The notes beneath the pieces were generated by a model, which was given only the letters and a program-made list of their open reading frames with translations, was not told the DNA's origin and ran no database searches. From Anthoceros angustus (taxonomy: Eukaryota > Streptophyta > Anthocerotopsida > Anthocerotales > Anthocerotaceae), in assembly GCA_010909165.1 (NCBI GenBank), contig MU008171.1, positions 806,001-870,000 of the forward strand: a stretch of DNA of 64,000 nt, given 5' to 3'. Shown piece after piece: positions 23,587 through 35,395 of this stretch. The first letter of the stretch is position 1. Each line of letters starts with the position of its first letter. The position numbers and the translations under genes are program-made.

Positions 23587-24305
23587 GCCATCTCGGCTGA
23601 GTGGTAGCAGATAGCACGACTCTGAATCACAGAATATGCGAGCATGCAGCCATCGTGTTTGCGTGTGCGCAGACACGCACCATGCTTGTGCAATTTTTGG
23701 CACTCGTTTTATGAGTGGGCACTCAAGGCGTGTCTATTCAATTCAGTGCTTAGTGTTGCTATGAATGAGCAGCCTTGGAGACCAGCTGCCCAGAATGTAG
23801 TGAGGTCAACATTTTGAAAACAAGGCCCAATCAGGGACCATTTTCACCAGTTCCCATTCACACTTTCCCAATCCATTGCCTGCTGGGCTGCCGCTGCTCC
23901 TGGCCGCATTGCTCCATCTAGGAGAGCAACAATATTAATGACAAGGCTCTTGGGAGGCCCGGCCCTTGAGCGAGGACGGCTGGACGCTCAGCTGTGTCCA
24001 GCCTTGCTGCAATGCTTAGGGATAGATGCCTCCTCCAGACATGTGAAGTCATGATCCTTTGCTGTGAAGCACAGTATATGCCTACAAAGGTGCGTCCTTC
24101 TCACGAATGTCTGAATCCTTCATCCAGACGTCAGCTGTGAGCCTGTGATGAGTAATGACATTATTTTCTTAAGCTTCCCATGATGATGGGCATAACCTGC
24201 AATCGACACACTGCGTCCTACTACTGTGTTGCTGTTGAGAGGTTCCGCGAAGCAACAAGGCGGTCATAGCAGCAGCGATCACTGGCCGAGGACTCAAAAA
24301 TTAAG

Positions 24306-24488
24306 ATGGAAGCTGGAAGCACGTTCCGTTTTGAAACTGGGATGCGCTACAACGCCGAGTTCGAACTGCAACCGGAGTCAAGGAAAAGCGAAACCGCGTG
24401 TACGGGGCAGCCCAAGTCAGTCGTCAACGACGGCAACGGAATGGTGGCAGGCAGCAGCAGCGGCGATTGCGGCTGCAGCTACGCATAA
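24306..24488 (+). other. Small conserved ORF upstream of germin A2
   Basis: A 60-codon frame starting MEAGSTFRFETGMRYNAEF and ending SSGDCGCSYA. The duplicate at 52743-52928 stays open despite several changes, one of them an in-frame three-base insertion. No family recognised. It lies in the spacer just upstream of germin A2 and could be a chance frame. Confidence 0.3.
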
Positions 24489-24683
24489 AATGGAAGGCGA
24501 GGAGCTTCATGTCATCCATCGTCCATCGGCAGTCCTTCCTGACTTGCAATTCGCTCCATCTCATCCACAACAGCAGTGACTCCAGTGGCAGATGCACACA
24601 GCACCATCGCGGAAGACAGTCCTAGCAGAAGACAAGGCCGAAGACAGTACGAGTGTAGAGTGACGAGACAGACAAGCGAGGGC

Positions 24684-25705
24684 ATGGCGTCCCGGGTGCC
24701 GCGCTCTTCCTTCTGGGTTGTTTGCTCTACAGCCTCGCCATTGTTCCTGGCGTGCGCGCGATCCCGACCCTCTCACCGACTTCGAAGCTGGGGTGGAGGA
24801 ATTCGTTTTCCGGGACGTGTTCAAAAACAACGGCGTGCAGGGACCGGGTGGCATCCGCGCTGACCTCCCGTCGCCAAGTTCCCTGCCCTCAAGTACGTTT
24901 GCAGCAATGCGCCGCTTGCCATTGAAACCGTCTGTTTGCAATGTTGGTCCGCAGCAGTAATCCAAGCCTGGTACTGAAGCTAAATGCGTGAAATGAATTC
25001 ATGTGTGTGTTGAAGGTCACAAGGAATCACGGTGGTGAGATTCAAGCTGTTCCCGTGCGGTGAGAACTTGCCGCACACGCACCTGAGGGCAACGGAGGTT
25101 CTCACCATGTTGTCGGGCGGGCTGCTCCAAGTTGGATTTGTCGACACCAATGGTAGGCACCTGAATCTTGCAAGCCTTGGTGACAGCGTTTGTTCATGAA
25201 TTTTGGTGCGCACCAATTCCCACCTGCTCGTCATAATGATGGTGGATGAATGTGTGGCAGGAACCGCGCACATCAACATCCTCAGACCGGGCGACGTGAC
25301 CGTCTTCCCTCGTGGATTGCTGCATTTTGAGCTCAATGTGGAGCCGAGGATGCTGAGTTCATTTCTTCACTCAACAGCGAGAACCCTGGCTCTTTGGTAA
25401 GCCTCTCTGATGAGAGACACACAGCTCATATCTCTGCCGTTCTAGTACTGTTAGTCTAAACAGTTTGCTGTGATGAATACCATGTCTGACCGCTGCCATG
25501 CTCATCCATTACAACCCGTTTTGTGCAGATTGCAGCTCAAGCTCTGTTTCAGCTGCCTTCCCGCAGTTTGGCTGTTGCCCTGAACCAGCCACGCAAGACT
25601 CTGCGCAAAATCAGCAAGACACTGTACGACTACCATGCTCCAGTTCTGCAGACGTCCACAAAGTCAGGCTGCGTTCCCGGCCAGGACATCACAATCGATT
25701 TCTGA
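24684..25705 (+). pseudogene. Germin-like protein A2, frameshifted
   Basis: Second tandem germin unit, same four-exon plan; terminal exon 25529-25705. DPDPLTDFEAGVEEFVFRDV and FKNNGVQGPGGIRADLP are open, and boxes 1 and 2 (PHTHLRATEVLTML; GDVTVFPRGLLHFELN) are intact. The start ATGGCGTCCCGGGTGCC lacks one base compared with ATGGCGTCCCAGGGTGCC of the 51-kb copy, so signal peptide and mature part are in different frames. After box 2, AATGTGGAGCCG lacks bases against the A1 copy (AATGTGGGAACCG), shifting the frame again. Differs from A1 by many substitutions, so the tandem pair predates the segmental duplication. Confidence 0.78.
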
Positions 25706-25783
25706 GCAACTTCTGCCGGCCTTTTCAACTGTACAGTGCACCTACGATGAATACTAGAAGCTGCATCCTTTCAGGCTCACCAC

Positions 25784-26449
25784 GCCCTTGTTTTCAGGAG
25801 TCTTCTCTGATGCATCCCACAGTAACAGCTACTGCCTAGCATGATTTTGAATGAGGGAATATGCAAGCATGCAGCCATCGTGAAATGTGCATGGACAGGC
25901 AAAATGCCGACGCAGTTTATTTGTCACTCGTCTTTGAGAATGGCACTCAAGGGACAATTAGCTCAATTGAGTGGTAGTCTGCCTCATAGAAGGAGTATTC
26001 CCCAGAATGAGCAGCCCTAGGAAAGCTTCCCAAACTTTTAGTACTTTCAGAGCAGGGCCAAGCATAATCCGAATTAGGACACATCCTCTCCATTTCTCCA
26101 GACTCCGCAAATGCAGGTAATTATAGTTAGTTTTATTAAATGTTTTAATTATTCAAATTCCTTAAATAGATTTATGATATATTTCTTGAATATATTATAT
26201 TTGATAAATTAATATATTTATGAATATATAGTATAATATAATTTAAGACATTAAAAACCAAGTCATGCTACTATACACTACACATAGGCATTCGCATACT
26301 CCACACAAGACATGCATGACAATCATGCCAAATAACAACATCTAGAACTAAGATATGAGTGGGATGTGGAGGTGAAATAGATAACTTGGTAGTAAAAGCA
26401 TAAAGAGCTTTGTGCACTTGGATTTTCCATATCTAATAAATGATATAAC
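25784..26449. other. Germin 3' flank and AT-rich spacer
   Basis: 25784-26060 continues the germin 3' flank, related to 17000-17230 and 23600-23800. 25945-26005 is replaced by an unrelated tRNA-like segment (see findings). 26100-26440 is AT-rich without features. Confidence 0.5.
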
Positions 26450-27450
26450 CCGCTGCCATGCTCATCCATTACAACCCGTTCTGAGGATCCGTTTGACAGA
26501 GCTCGAGTGTTGCCGGCCGAGACTAGAAACGTACCGAGAGGCTACATTCACTGCTTGGGCGATGTTCGGCCGAGTCCAAATGGATAAAAATAGTAGCCAG
26601 CCAACTGCCTCTCCATAGGGTACGGCTTGCATCTCGCTTAATTCTGCTGGTGTGTTGGGGTTGTGCTCAAGTGATATCTTGTCACCGGAGGCCACAGGGC
26701 TGGCACATGGTCTTGCTTCTGAGAGGTTAAATTGTTCCAATAACTGGTGCACATAGTGCTGCTGATGTATAAAGATGGGATGATCACTTGCCGTAGGTTG
26801 GTGAGGAACTGGATCCCCAGGGCGAAGCGCAAAGGCCCAACATCAACCATATCAAACTGATTAGACAAAAGGTGCTTCACCTTATCTATGAGCAATGGGT
26901 CATTTCCGAACAAGTAATTGTCGTCCACATATAAAGCTACCAATACCATGCTGTTGCCCTCTTGCAGGATATACACAAAGCCGCACAAAAGTAAGAAATC
27001 ATGGATGCATTCATTCCAAGCTTTAGCGGACTGCTTGAGGCCATAGAGTGTTTTGAGCAACTTACAGACTAAGTCCTTATGGATGACGAATCCTTCTGGC
27101 TGATGCATATAAATGGTCTTGTGCAGCTGTCCGTTGAGGTATGCGGTCCGCACGTCCATCTGATGCATAATGAGCCTGTGCTGAGCTGCGTAGGACATGA
27201 TGATCCGAATGGAGGTAGCCTTCACCACTGGGCTGTAAAGGTTGTCAGCCTGGTAATCAAAACCAGGTACCTGGTTGAAGCCTCGTGCTACTAGCCGAGC
27301 CTTATACCTTGCTACAGAGTCATTGGGGTGAAGTTTGAGCTTGAAGGTCCATTTACAGGTGATGGCTTTCCTATCGGGTGGTAGAGTTGTGGAACTTTCA
27401 AGTGGTGGAACACAATGAAAACAATCCTGTACTAGCGGGAGTCTCATTTC
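26450..27450 (-). pseudogene. Ty1/copia reverse transcriptase fragment
   Basis: Copia-type RT on the minus strand. In order: RKAITCKWTFKLKLHPNDSV, RYKARLVARGFNQVPGFDY, MHQMDVRTAYLNGQL, IYMHQPEGF, LLKTLYGLKQSAKAWNE, VLVALYVDDNYLFGND (YVDD catalytic box), RFALGIQFL, then after a frameshift WTRPNIAQAVNVASRYVSS of the connection domain. Near 26970 a 24-bp in-frame deletion removes eight residues that the 60.8-kb copy still has. The 3' side is cut at about 26482 and joined to germin sequence (26450-26481). No LTR is attached. This copy preserves the empty site for the nested element at 55252-60588. Confidence 0.88.
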
Positions 27451-27517
27451 AGTGGTCGTGAGAACATTGCAACAAACAATTGCTAAAGGAGGAAGTGGTC
27501 ATCAGCATCGACAATAG

Positions 27518-27778
27518 TCATTCAAGAGTGCAGCCGAGCGACTCGTCTATGCCTTGCGCCGATACTGAGTAAAGGACCACCACCAAATTCCGAAGGCGGT
27601 CCATATCCTCTGCGTCAAAGCTGTCATTCTCCTCCAATGCTTGCTCGTATTCATTAGTATAATTCTTGGGCTGAGCTTCGGACGGTGTCGACTGCCACAC
27701 AACATTTAGGGCCTGCTGACCCTCATCCAAAAGCTCGCCAATCGTGGTCTTCAACCTTCTGGCACTCAATGCAACCAC
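27518..27778 (-). other. Unrecognised ORF upstream of the RT fragment
   Basis: 86 codons, starting MVALSARRLKTTIGELLDE. The phrase YEQALEENDSFDAEDMDRL vaguely resembles the segment of copia polyproteins just before RT, and the position fits, but I cannot identify it. Confidence 0.3.
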
Positions 27779-28029
27779 TTGGGCTTTAGGGCAATGCTAG
27801 CGTCCTTAAAATGAACAAAGTTAGTTGCCCATACGCCCATGCAAGCATCCTTATAATCAAGGAAGTTGAGTTATTCAAAAGATATGGGTTTTGAACACGG
27901 TACTTATTCATTACGAGACCTTTGACCTTTTCCTCAAGCACTTGACTAACAATCCTAAGTTGCAAGATTGTTGAGCCGCTAAGTATTCATTTTCTTAAAA
28001 ACAGCCTATGAGGAGCCCATGGGGACGGC
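27779..28029. other. Spacer, nothing recognised
   Basis: Short AT-leaning stretch without open frames or repeats. Confidence 0.4.
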
Positions 28030-28215
28030 GCCGGCCGGCCGGCGCCCATGAGCAGGTTGGCGAGGAGTGGCAGTCGCTTTCCAGTTTCACCATCGTGGTG
28101 GTGCTGGGAGGGCGCCGGCCGGCGCCCATGAGGAGCCCATGAGGAGGGCGCCGGTCCCTCCACCCATGCATGTGTGGTGGTGCTGGGAGGGCGCCGGTCG
28201 GCGCCTCCTTAGCAC
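28030..28215 (+). repeat. GC-palindrome tandem repeat
   Basis: Repeated GCGCCGGCCGGCGCCCATGA words (self-complementary core GGCGCCGGCCGGCGCC) spaced by GTGGTGGTGCTGGGAG; four or five units, partly degraded. Confidence 0.75.
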
Positions 28216-28730
28216 CATCCTACGGTGCATGCGGTGAAGCTAGGGGGGACAAGAAGGGCAGCGGGTATCCTATCACCGATGGAAGGTGTGGCCCATTGCG
28301 AGGAAGGGTTAAAAGATTTGCGTCCATAGGTGATGAAGAGTACAAGTGGTGGGAAGCCTTTTGGGTGGACCAGAAGGAGATTGCTATCATTGTGGAGAAT
28401 AACATTGGGCTAGTGCTACAGCGTCCTTGGAAGTGGTTTTCACGTGCAGAAGTGGATCATATAGCCTGACCACTTCAAGTGCCGGATGAAGCTTTGCTGG
28501 ATGAGGCATTATTGAGGGACCTCCCACAGCGTGATATGTACTTGGAGGCATATCAAAATGCCGGAAGGCAATAGTGGAATGGTGCGGATGAATGGGGACA
28601 TAATGGAAATCTGGAAGGGGATGTTTCTGGCAGTGCCGTGCACTATGGACACGCATAATGTGCCATTCGGATTGGGAGAGTCATTGTGGCGAAGCTAGAT
28701 GCACCACGACCTCACTTTCTTATCCATCGG
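28216..28730 (+). other. Unrecognised coding-like fragment
   Basis: A frame from about 28290 reads RGRVKRFASIGDEEYKWWEA then FWVDQKEIAIIVENNIGL and VLQRPWKWFSRAEVDH before a stop at 28467; after it the frame continues LQVPDEALLDEALLRDLPQR. Composition is protein-like but no family is recognised. Probably the remains of a gene or of a transposon-borne host fragment. Confidence 0.35.
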
Positions 28731-29910
28731 TATCGGACCGAGCACACGATGCATTTAAGGAGATATGTGTAGGAATACATAGTCCGCCGAGTGCCAACCC
28801 ATCTATTTGATGTCTTGGGGAAAAAGGGAATAAGGTCCATTACCCAAAAACATACATGAGGTGTTTGTGAATGAAAACCCATCCCAGACATGGGTTTGTG
28901 TTGAACGACGGAAACATGTGTATGCGGTGGACAAAAAGCGATAAGGGATAAGCTCATGAGTTGCGCGCTTCATACACTGCGAGTCAAAGTGCCGCTGAAG
29001 ATAGTGATGACAATCTTTGGAAGTTGGACCAAGTGATGACGAAGGATTGAACTCGTGATGAGTGGGCCGAAATCACGGTTTGTCCCGGGTCCCAGAGTGA
29101 ATGTTGTATCAGTTCCATGTTACTATGTTTTGGAAATACCCTGTCTGTGGCTTTTGTTGTGTCCTTACTAAACCACATTTTCCTCCCAAAATCGAATTTA
29201 CTCATCCTTCCCAAGAACGGCCTTCCTTACCGTTCCTACTTTGCATTAATCCCATAGGTTCGAGTTTGCAACCACCATTCGACAGAAACATTGCTGGATG
29301 GAAAGTAGGAACTTTAGTGGGTGACACCCTTTTTTTCGGAGATGTTTTCCAGAATGCCTTAAAAACGCTGTTTTAGGGCCCATTAAAAACCCCCTTCAGA
29401 GATTATTTACGGAAAACCCCCTTCGAGATTATTCACCTTCTTCAAAAATTATGATGTTTAAAGTGTCTAAGGTTGTGTGGTCATGGACGCCCCGCAGGCA
29501 CTAGGATAAACTATGCAGTAAGAGGTTGAAGTGATTACAGTGGGTAACAGCATCTTGGTAGAAAAGGAGTTTCTCTGGCAAAAAAGGGTTATGGCTAAAA
29601 TTGTTTGGACAAAAATGCGTGTTCGCTTTTTTTTTAGGCTTTTTTTTAGGGTATTTGCTAATTTTAATGTAATGTTCAAACCCGCGGTGCCACACCCTAC
29701 ATGTTCATTTGGTCACAATGTGCCGCATCCATGGTAGGGCACCGCGATTTTGAAGAGGTGAAGATTATCAGAACCGTCAGTTATATGCTATTTGTGCATG
29801 TTCTCGCTCATCCCATACAAGCGTTTTAATTAGAAAACAGATAGTACGAGATGACTGCGCAAACAAGTTTGCCCACCCAACGTGATAGTGTGCAAGCTTG
29901 TTTGCACAAA
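28731..29910. other. Spacer, no gene recognised
   Basis: Only short shadows. 29370-29440 repeats CCCCCTTC(A)GAGATTATT twice. 29590-29660 has T-runs. Nothing else seen. Confidence 0.45.
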
Positions 29911-30752
29911 ATGAACAAGAAGATCTAGGTGTGCAAACATGTTTGGCACTCGGGGGCAAGAAGGACCAAGTGTGCGCACCTGAGGGCAAGGGGGCCCAGC
30001 TGGGTGAACAAGTGCGTGCACCTTGGGGCAAGGGGGCCCAGGTGCGCGCAATTGTGCGCGCACCAAGGGGCAAGGAGGCACAGGTGCGCGCACCCAAGGT
30101 CAAGAAGGACTTAGGGGTATGAACCATATAGGTTCATGCCTCCTAGTGCATTCCCAGACGGTTCATCCAAAGAAAAAAAGAGCAAAAAATCTAAAAAATA
30201 CGAAAATATTCCAAAAAAATCCAATCTTTTGAGGCAAGTGCACACACTTGCCCTAAAATTTTGGTTTTTTTTTTTTGCACTTTTTGTATTTTTTGATATT
30301 TTTATTATTTTAAAGGTTCCTTTCGGCGTTTTCAATCCTTTTTGTGCACCTCCCTAATGTGGATATGTCCTTATCTTAACTTAGCCTCATCTTTTCGGTT
30401 AAAACTTTGAACTAGTAGTGAACCTTTTGCATCTTTTGAATCTCGAGACGCTTGTGAGCTCCCAAGTGCATACCATACCACTCTCATTCTTGCATCAAGA
30501 CGCTGATCAAGAGCATTAGGTCAACGAAGATATTATTGTCCCAATGTCTAAGAAACAAAGTCCAGAAAATTCCTGTGAGCGAGAGTATAGTCATAGGATT
30601 GACTCAGCAAAGTGAAGAAAAGAAACAAGTTTGTATGCATCCTCATAGCTAGCCCTAAACTCTAAATGTTTGTACACGCAAGCCATGAGAATGACCTTCT
30701 TTAAGAAGATTTAGAATTAGATAAAGTTTAAAATCAAATACGCTTTGTGTAC
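29911..30752 (+). repeat. Tandem duplication, unit 1
   Basis: 842-bp unit starting ATGAACAAGAAGATCTAGGT and ending in AAATCAAATACGCTTTGTGT. It contains an internal repeat of about 23 bp (GGGCAAGGGGGCCCAGGTGC) at 29940-30090 and T-rich blocks at 30230-30320. Unit 2 follows directly. No coding potential seen. Confidence 0.88.
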
Positions 30753-31580
30753 ATGAACAAGAAGATCTAGGTGTGCAAACATGTTGGCACTCGGGGCAAG
30801 AAGGACCAAGGTGCACTGAGGCAAGGGGCCCACTGGTGAACAAGTGCACCTTGGGGAGCCTGTGAGCCGCAATTGTGCGCCGCACGGGGCAAGGAGAACA
30901 GTGCGCCGCACTCAAGGTCAAGAAGGACTTAGGGTATGAACCATAGGTTCATGCCTCCTAGTGCATTCAGACGGTTCATCCAAAGAAAAGAGCAAAAATC
31001 TAAAAAATACGAAAATATTCCAAAAATCCATTTTTGAGGCAAGTGCACACACTTGCCCTAAAATTTTGGTTTTTTTTTTTTGCACTTTTTGTATTTTTTG
31101 ATATTTTTATTATTTTAAAGGTTCCTTTCGGCGTTTTCAATCCTTTTTGTGCACCTCCCTAATGTGGATATGTCCTTATCTTAACTTAGCCCTCATCTTT
31201 TTCAGTGGTTAAAACTTTGAACTAGTAGTGAACCTTTTGCATCTTTTGAATCTCGAGACGTTTGGCGTAGCCCAGCTCCAAGTGCATACCATACCACTCT
31301 CATTCTTGCACTGCACGCGGATCAAGAGCATTAGGTCAACGAAGATATTATTGTCCCAATGTCTAAGAAACAAAGTCCTGTAAAATTCCCAGAGCGAGAG
31401 TATAGTCATAGGATTGACTCGTACGAGTGAAAAGTTGGTGCGCAAACAAGTTTGCGCACCAGAATCATAGCTAGCCCTAAAAACTCTAAATGTTTGTACA
31501 CGTGCCGGTTGTGAGAATGACCTTCTTTTAAGAAGATTTAGAATTAGATAAAGTTTAAAATCAAATACGTTTGTGTACAC
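30753..31580 (+). repeat. Tandem duplication, unit 2
   Basis: Second copy of 29911-30752, shorter mainly by one-base losses in runs (CTCGGGGCAAG against CTCGGGGGCAAG; CCAAAAATCC against CCAAAAAAATCC) plus losses of a few bases in the GC-rich internal repeat. Confidence 0.88.
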
Positions 31581-31984
31581 GTAAACAAGACCTAAACTCT
31601 TCAAAACGGCCGTTTTTAGTTCGGATTTTTTTAGCATGCAATTTGGGGTTTGCGGAAGTCCGTGTGCAAAAAAGGATTATTGGAGAAACCCCTTTCTACC
31701 CAGACGCTGTTGGGTGAGGAGTACTCTCTGCGGTGAGATGGTTGGGGTGAGGCTGTTACACGTCTCATGTTATTAAAGGTGTTGAAGGAGTCGTTGTAGA
31801 TGATATGTTTGACAGGTGGCGCCGGGTGTAGTAGATTGCAAGTGGAGTGCATCGTCTAGACGGGTACCTACGAGGCATGATGGAGGATTCGGGATTATAT
31901 GATCATGGCGGTGTTGCGGTAAATATCACGCATGTGGGCCATGCGTGTATAGCAATAGAGCTGTGGGCTACAGACTCCCCTTGG
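31581..31984. other. Spacer, nothing recognised
   Basis: No feature beyond a short open frame that runs into the repeat family copy. Confidence 0.4.
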
Positions 31985-33480
31985 GTGTTAGGAAATAAGT
32001 TGGGTTTTGTTTTTTTCGTAGGTCCGAAGTGTAAAATAAGGCGGAAAAGGAGGAATAAGCACGGACAAGACCGATCGTCCTGAGTAGGTAACGGACCCTG
32101 TACCACTACGAAGAACCTCGGACCGCGCACCGGGTATTGGGATAAGTCCAGACCCCACTCCGGGTCAAAACGGGATAAGTACGCCAGGGAAAGTAACTTA
32201 GAAGTTGGGTCGTGAGTTAGACCAAGCGGCGCCACGTGGACGGCCCGGAATGGAAGACGGGCATGCAGCAGCCAGACTGAGCGCGGGGCCGTTATCAGTC
32301 ACGCCCGCATCGCACAAGGCCGTAGCATGGGCCGAGTAGGCGGAAGCGTGGCGGCCGAGTAGGCGGAAGCGTAAGGCCAGAGTAGGCGGAAGCGTAAGGC
32401 GAGAGTAAGCCATGCGTGCCCCGATCCACGGACAAAGAAGAGCCACCCTCCGCTGACTTACTTCCGACGGCGAGAGGCAAGGCGGAGGTCATTCTCCCAT
32501 GCAACTTCGCAGCGATCTTCGCCGCTCCGCCGACACCCGGCCTCGGGCGTTGTCTTTTGATCACCTGCACCTTCCGCAGCCGACTTCGCGAAGGAAGCAA
32601 TTGACGCCGCGGCCAAGGAGCGGACGACTGCGGAGCCTCACACTCCAACAGCGGGACAGAAGGAGCGGGAAGATGGGACCCAAGAAAGCGGCGGAGGTAT
32701 GGGCGCCATGGAACTTGGTGGAGCGCAACATTGTCACCCGGCGCTATCCGGACTTCGGGCCGTGGCTGGAGGAGGCGGGGGAGTTGGTCGAGGAGTGGCA
32801 CTGGACGCTTCCAGTCCGTTCGACATTTGACAAGTCACCCTAGTCCGGAGTACGCCAAGATGTTGGCAGCAGCCAACAAGGAGGTTCGGCCCAAGAGAGC
32901 CTTCGAGAGGACCCTGTGAGGTGGAGTGGAGGTCCCGAGGGCGTGTGCCCCACCGGAGGAAATTGGGGCGAGTCCAACCCCTCAAGGCCGAGGGAAGATA
33001 GAGGCGGCAAAGGCCGCCCATCGAAGCTGTGAACGCAACGAACAACCAACGGCCGGGTTGATGCCTGAGTTGCGACAGAGGGAGCAAAGGGCCGTGATAA
33101 TTGTCCATCGAACATGCTCACCAAGGTAGATCACCTTGGTGACAACCGGTGTTCCCGCATGCGCGCAGAGGAAGGCGGGCGATCGGGAAGGATCATCTTC
33201 GCCAGATCAATCGTGAAGCTCACAAGCCGAGGTGTGAGAAGCCTCCGCCGGGCGCTATCGCTGCCTAATTCGTGTGGGCACGCGACCTCCAAGGAGGGAA
33301 GAGGAGCGACCAAGGGACCGCCGCCCCACCGGAGGCGTAAGGAAGAACCTGTGAGGTGGAAGCCCGCCCGTCCGAGCAAGAGAGCGCGGAGGAAGACGAT
33401 CGAGGGAATCCTGATTCCATACGCTTGAGCGGACCCCGCCACCAAGGGAAGTGTGGAGGACATCCCGCTTCCTCCTCCTC
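31985..33480 (+). repeat. Unnamed repeat-encoded family, copy B
   Basis: Plus-strand copy matching copy A inverted. Protein blocks, in broken frames: MGPKKAAEVWAPWNLVERNI, PDFGPWLEEAGELVEEWHW, PEYAKMLAAANKEVRPK, REDPVRW, TPQGRGKIEAAKAA, then after a stop NMLTKVDHLGDN and GRIIFARSIVK. Upstream 31985-32260 (TAGGTCCGAAGTGTAAAATA and TCCGGAC-type words) is conserved with copy A and may be the leader of the element. Not a functional gene here. Confidence 0.7.
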
Positions 33481-35395
33481 CCGGTGCCCCACCGAGCAAG
33501 CAGAGGCGGCGGGGAGCCGCCCCCCGGCTGGCCCGCCCACCACCACGACGGCACGATGAGCCCCGACCTGCTCAAGAGGCGGAAGACGGTGCCACCCGCC
33601 AACGCAACACCCCTGACGGCGCCTGTGTTTGCCCCCGCCAACGGAGTGGCAAGAAGTCAAGAGGCGGAGAAGGGAAAGGGACGCGCCAAGGAGCGGGAGG
33701 CCATCAGCACCCACCCGAGCCGGGTCCTGCCTCCGACGGGAGAGGCAAGAGGGTCGCCTCCCAACCCCTCACCCTCCGAGCCCTGTGGAGAAAGAGGGCG
33801 AATAAGGAATTGGCGCCAAGAGGGCCAAAGAAGGTGAGGCTCCTGCAGACTGTGACCTAAGGGTCCCGATTAGGTCCGAGAGCCCGACTCGCCTCCGGGC
33901 GGTATGGAGGTCCTTGGCGGACGAGAGATGCCCGCCCACAACGGACTTGGGGCCTCACTGGCGCCTGTGGAAGAGACACGGGGTCCTGCCACCGCCATGG
34001 ATGAGATGCCTGGGGTCTCGGACGGCCGAGAAGACCTGTGAGGTGGAGGCCAAGGAGGCGATGGTGCTCCTCCAGAGTGATGGAGGCGCCCAGAGGCGAG
34101 GAGGAAGGCGGAAGCCTCGGCCGCATCGAGGAGGAAGCGCCGGAGGCCGAGAGGGAAGTCCGTCCATTCGACAGATCGACTAAGTTTCTTCACCGGGTGA
34201 GCCAAGGTGCAGGAGGCCCAAGCACGGGCCGAGGATCTCGCCAACGGAGGAGGCGCAGCAGAGGCGAGAGGGCTCGAGACCGGCCGAGGCGGCCCTACCG
34301 CCCAACACAGTAAGCGAGGCTCACCAAGGCCAAGGAAGCGGAAGCCACGAAGGTCGACCGGATCACTATCGACGTGATCGAACCGGTGGAGGGGAGCTAG
34401 CCGCTGCCAACCTCAAGGCCGAGCAGCGGGCTGAGCAAGCACGGCCGAGCCGTGAGGAGGCGCTGAGGTCAAGACCGGGAGATCGGGGACCCTGTGGTGC
34501 ACGCAGGAGGTAGAAGGGCGGCAGGAGCCGGAGGATGCAAGGATAGGATTTTTGAGCCGCAACTCCAAGACGACGGAGCAAAGCAGGGGTTCTCAACAGA
34601 GAATCCAAGACTTCGAGGAGATAGAGCGCCCAGCCCGCTTGAAGACGGAGGAGAATAGGCGACGGCAAGGAGTTTGACGCCGCGAGGCCGCAGCAGGAGG
34701 TGGAGGAAGCCGTGAGTCTGACGGGATACCGCCCGCCTGGAGAAGGAAGTAGCGACCGGAAAGGATAAACGGAGGGAAGAAAGCACCGGAGGAGAAGCAA
34801 CGCTGCTCGTCCGCCATGTGAAGCAGAGGAGCTCACCCATGGCCCGCAACCGCAGAGCCGAACGACGGGAGGAGGAGAACGCCGAGCAGCCGGTCGCAGG
34901 AGGTGAGAGGCCGCCTTGACGGCATCAAGGGAGTCCGCCCGCCAGCTGGTAAGCTTAGCCACGGAGACGCGCCAGCCGACAACATGCCCACCGCCGAGCA
35001 CCTCCGAGGAGGGAGTACCGTGCCCGGCTCATGTGGAGGAGGCGATTCAACAAGTCGATTCCGACGCTATTACCACGCAGAGCTCCTCAAGGCTCGAGGT
35101 CCCGCGCCACCCCAGGCAGGGAGGTGACTTCCGTAAGGGGCGGAAGGAGGAGCAAGGGAGGAAGGACCCGGGGAGCAGCCACGGGACCCTAGGAGCGCTG
35201 CTTGACGACGATGCAGCAGCGCGAGGGAGAGCAGGGAGGAGCCGGAGGAAGGGGTCACTACACGGAGGTAAGCACTCGCACCCCGCACGGAAGGAAGGGA
35301 GGAGGATCCTGGGAGGCCGTGGAAGGGCAACCGGGCACTGGAACCAAGGGAGGGCCTGATGAGCCGTGATCAGCCCGTGAGGAGGCGTAACCAGA
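33481..35395 (+). repeat. Copy B, charged/coiled-coil part, degraded
   Basis: GC-rich, purine-rich on this strand, with short frames dense in Glu, Arg, Ala and Gly (for example ERARDRPRRPYRPTQ near 34270). The composition matches the charged linker and coiled-coil part of the family (see 62433-63482), but frames are too broken to align further. No other gene seen. Confidence 0.45.

Larger units (their letters stand above)
22065..25783 (+). repeat. Segmental duplication, left copy (two germin units)
   Basis: Matches 50490-54227 base for base apart from scattered substitutions and many one-base length differences. It starts at GAGCCGGAACAAG-type sequence and ends at TTTCAGGCTCACCAC, where the copies diverge abruptly (GCCCTTG here; a copia flank there). 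Direct orientation, about 28.4 kb apart. Confidence 0.92.

Noticed and set aside
28030-28215. CRISPR-like array in the GC-palindrome repeat, and in the 30-bp array at 44936-45350
   Set aside because: No unique spacers between units; both are simple tandem repeats in a plant nuclear context.
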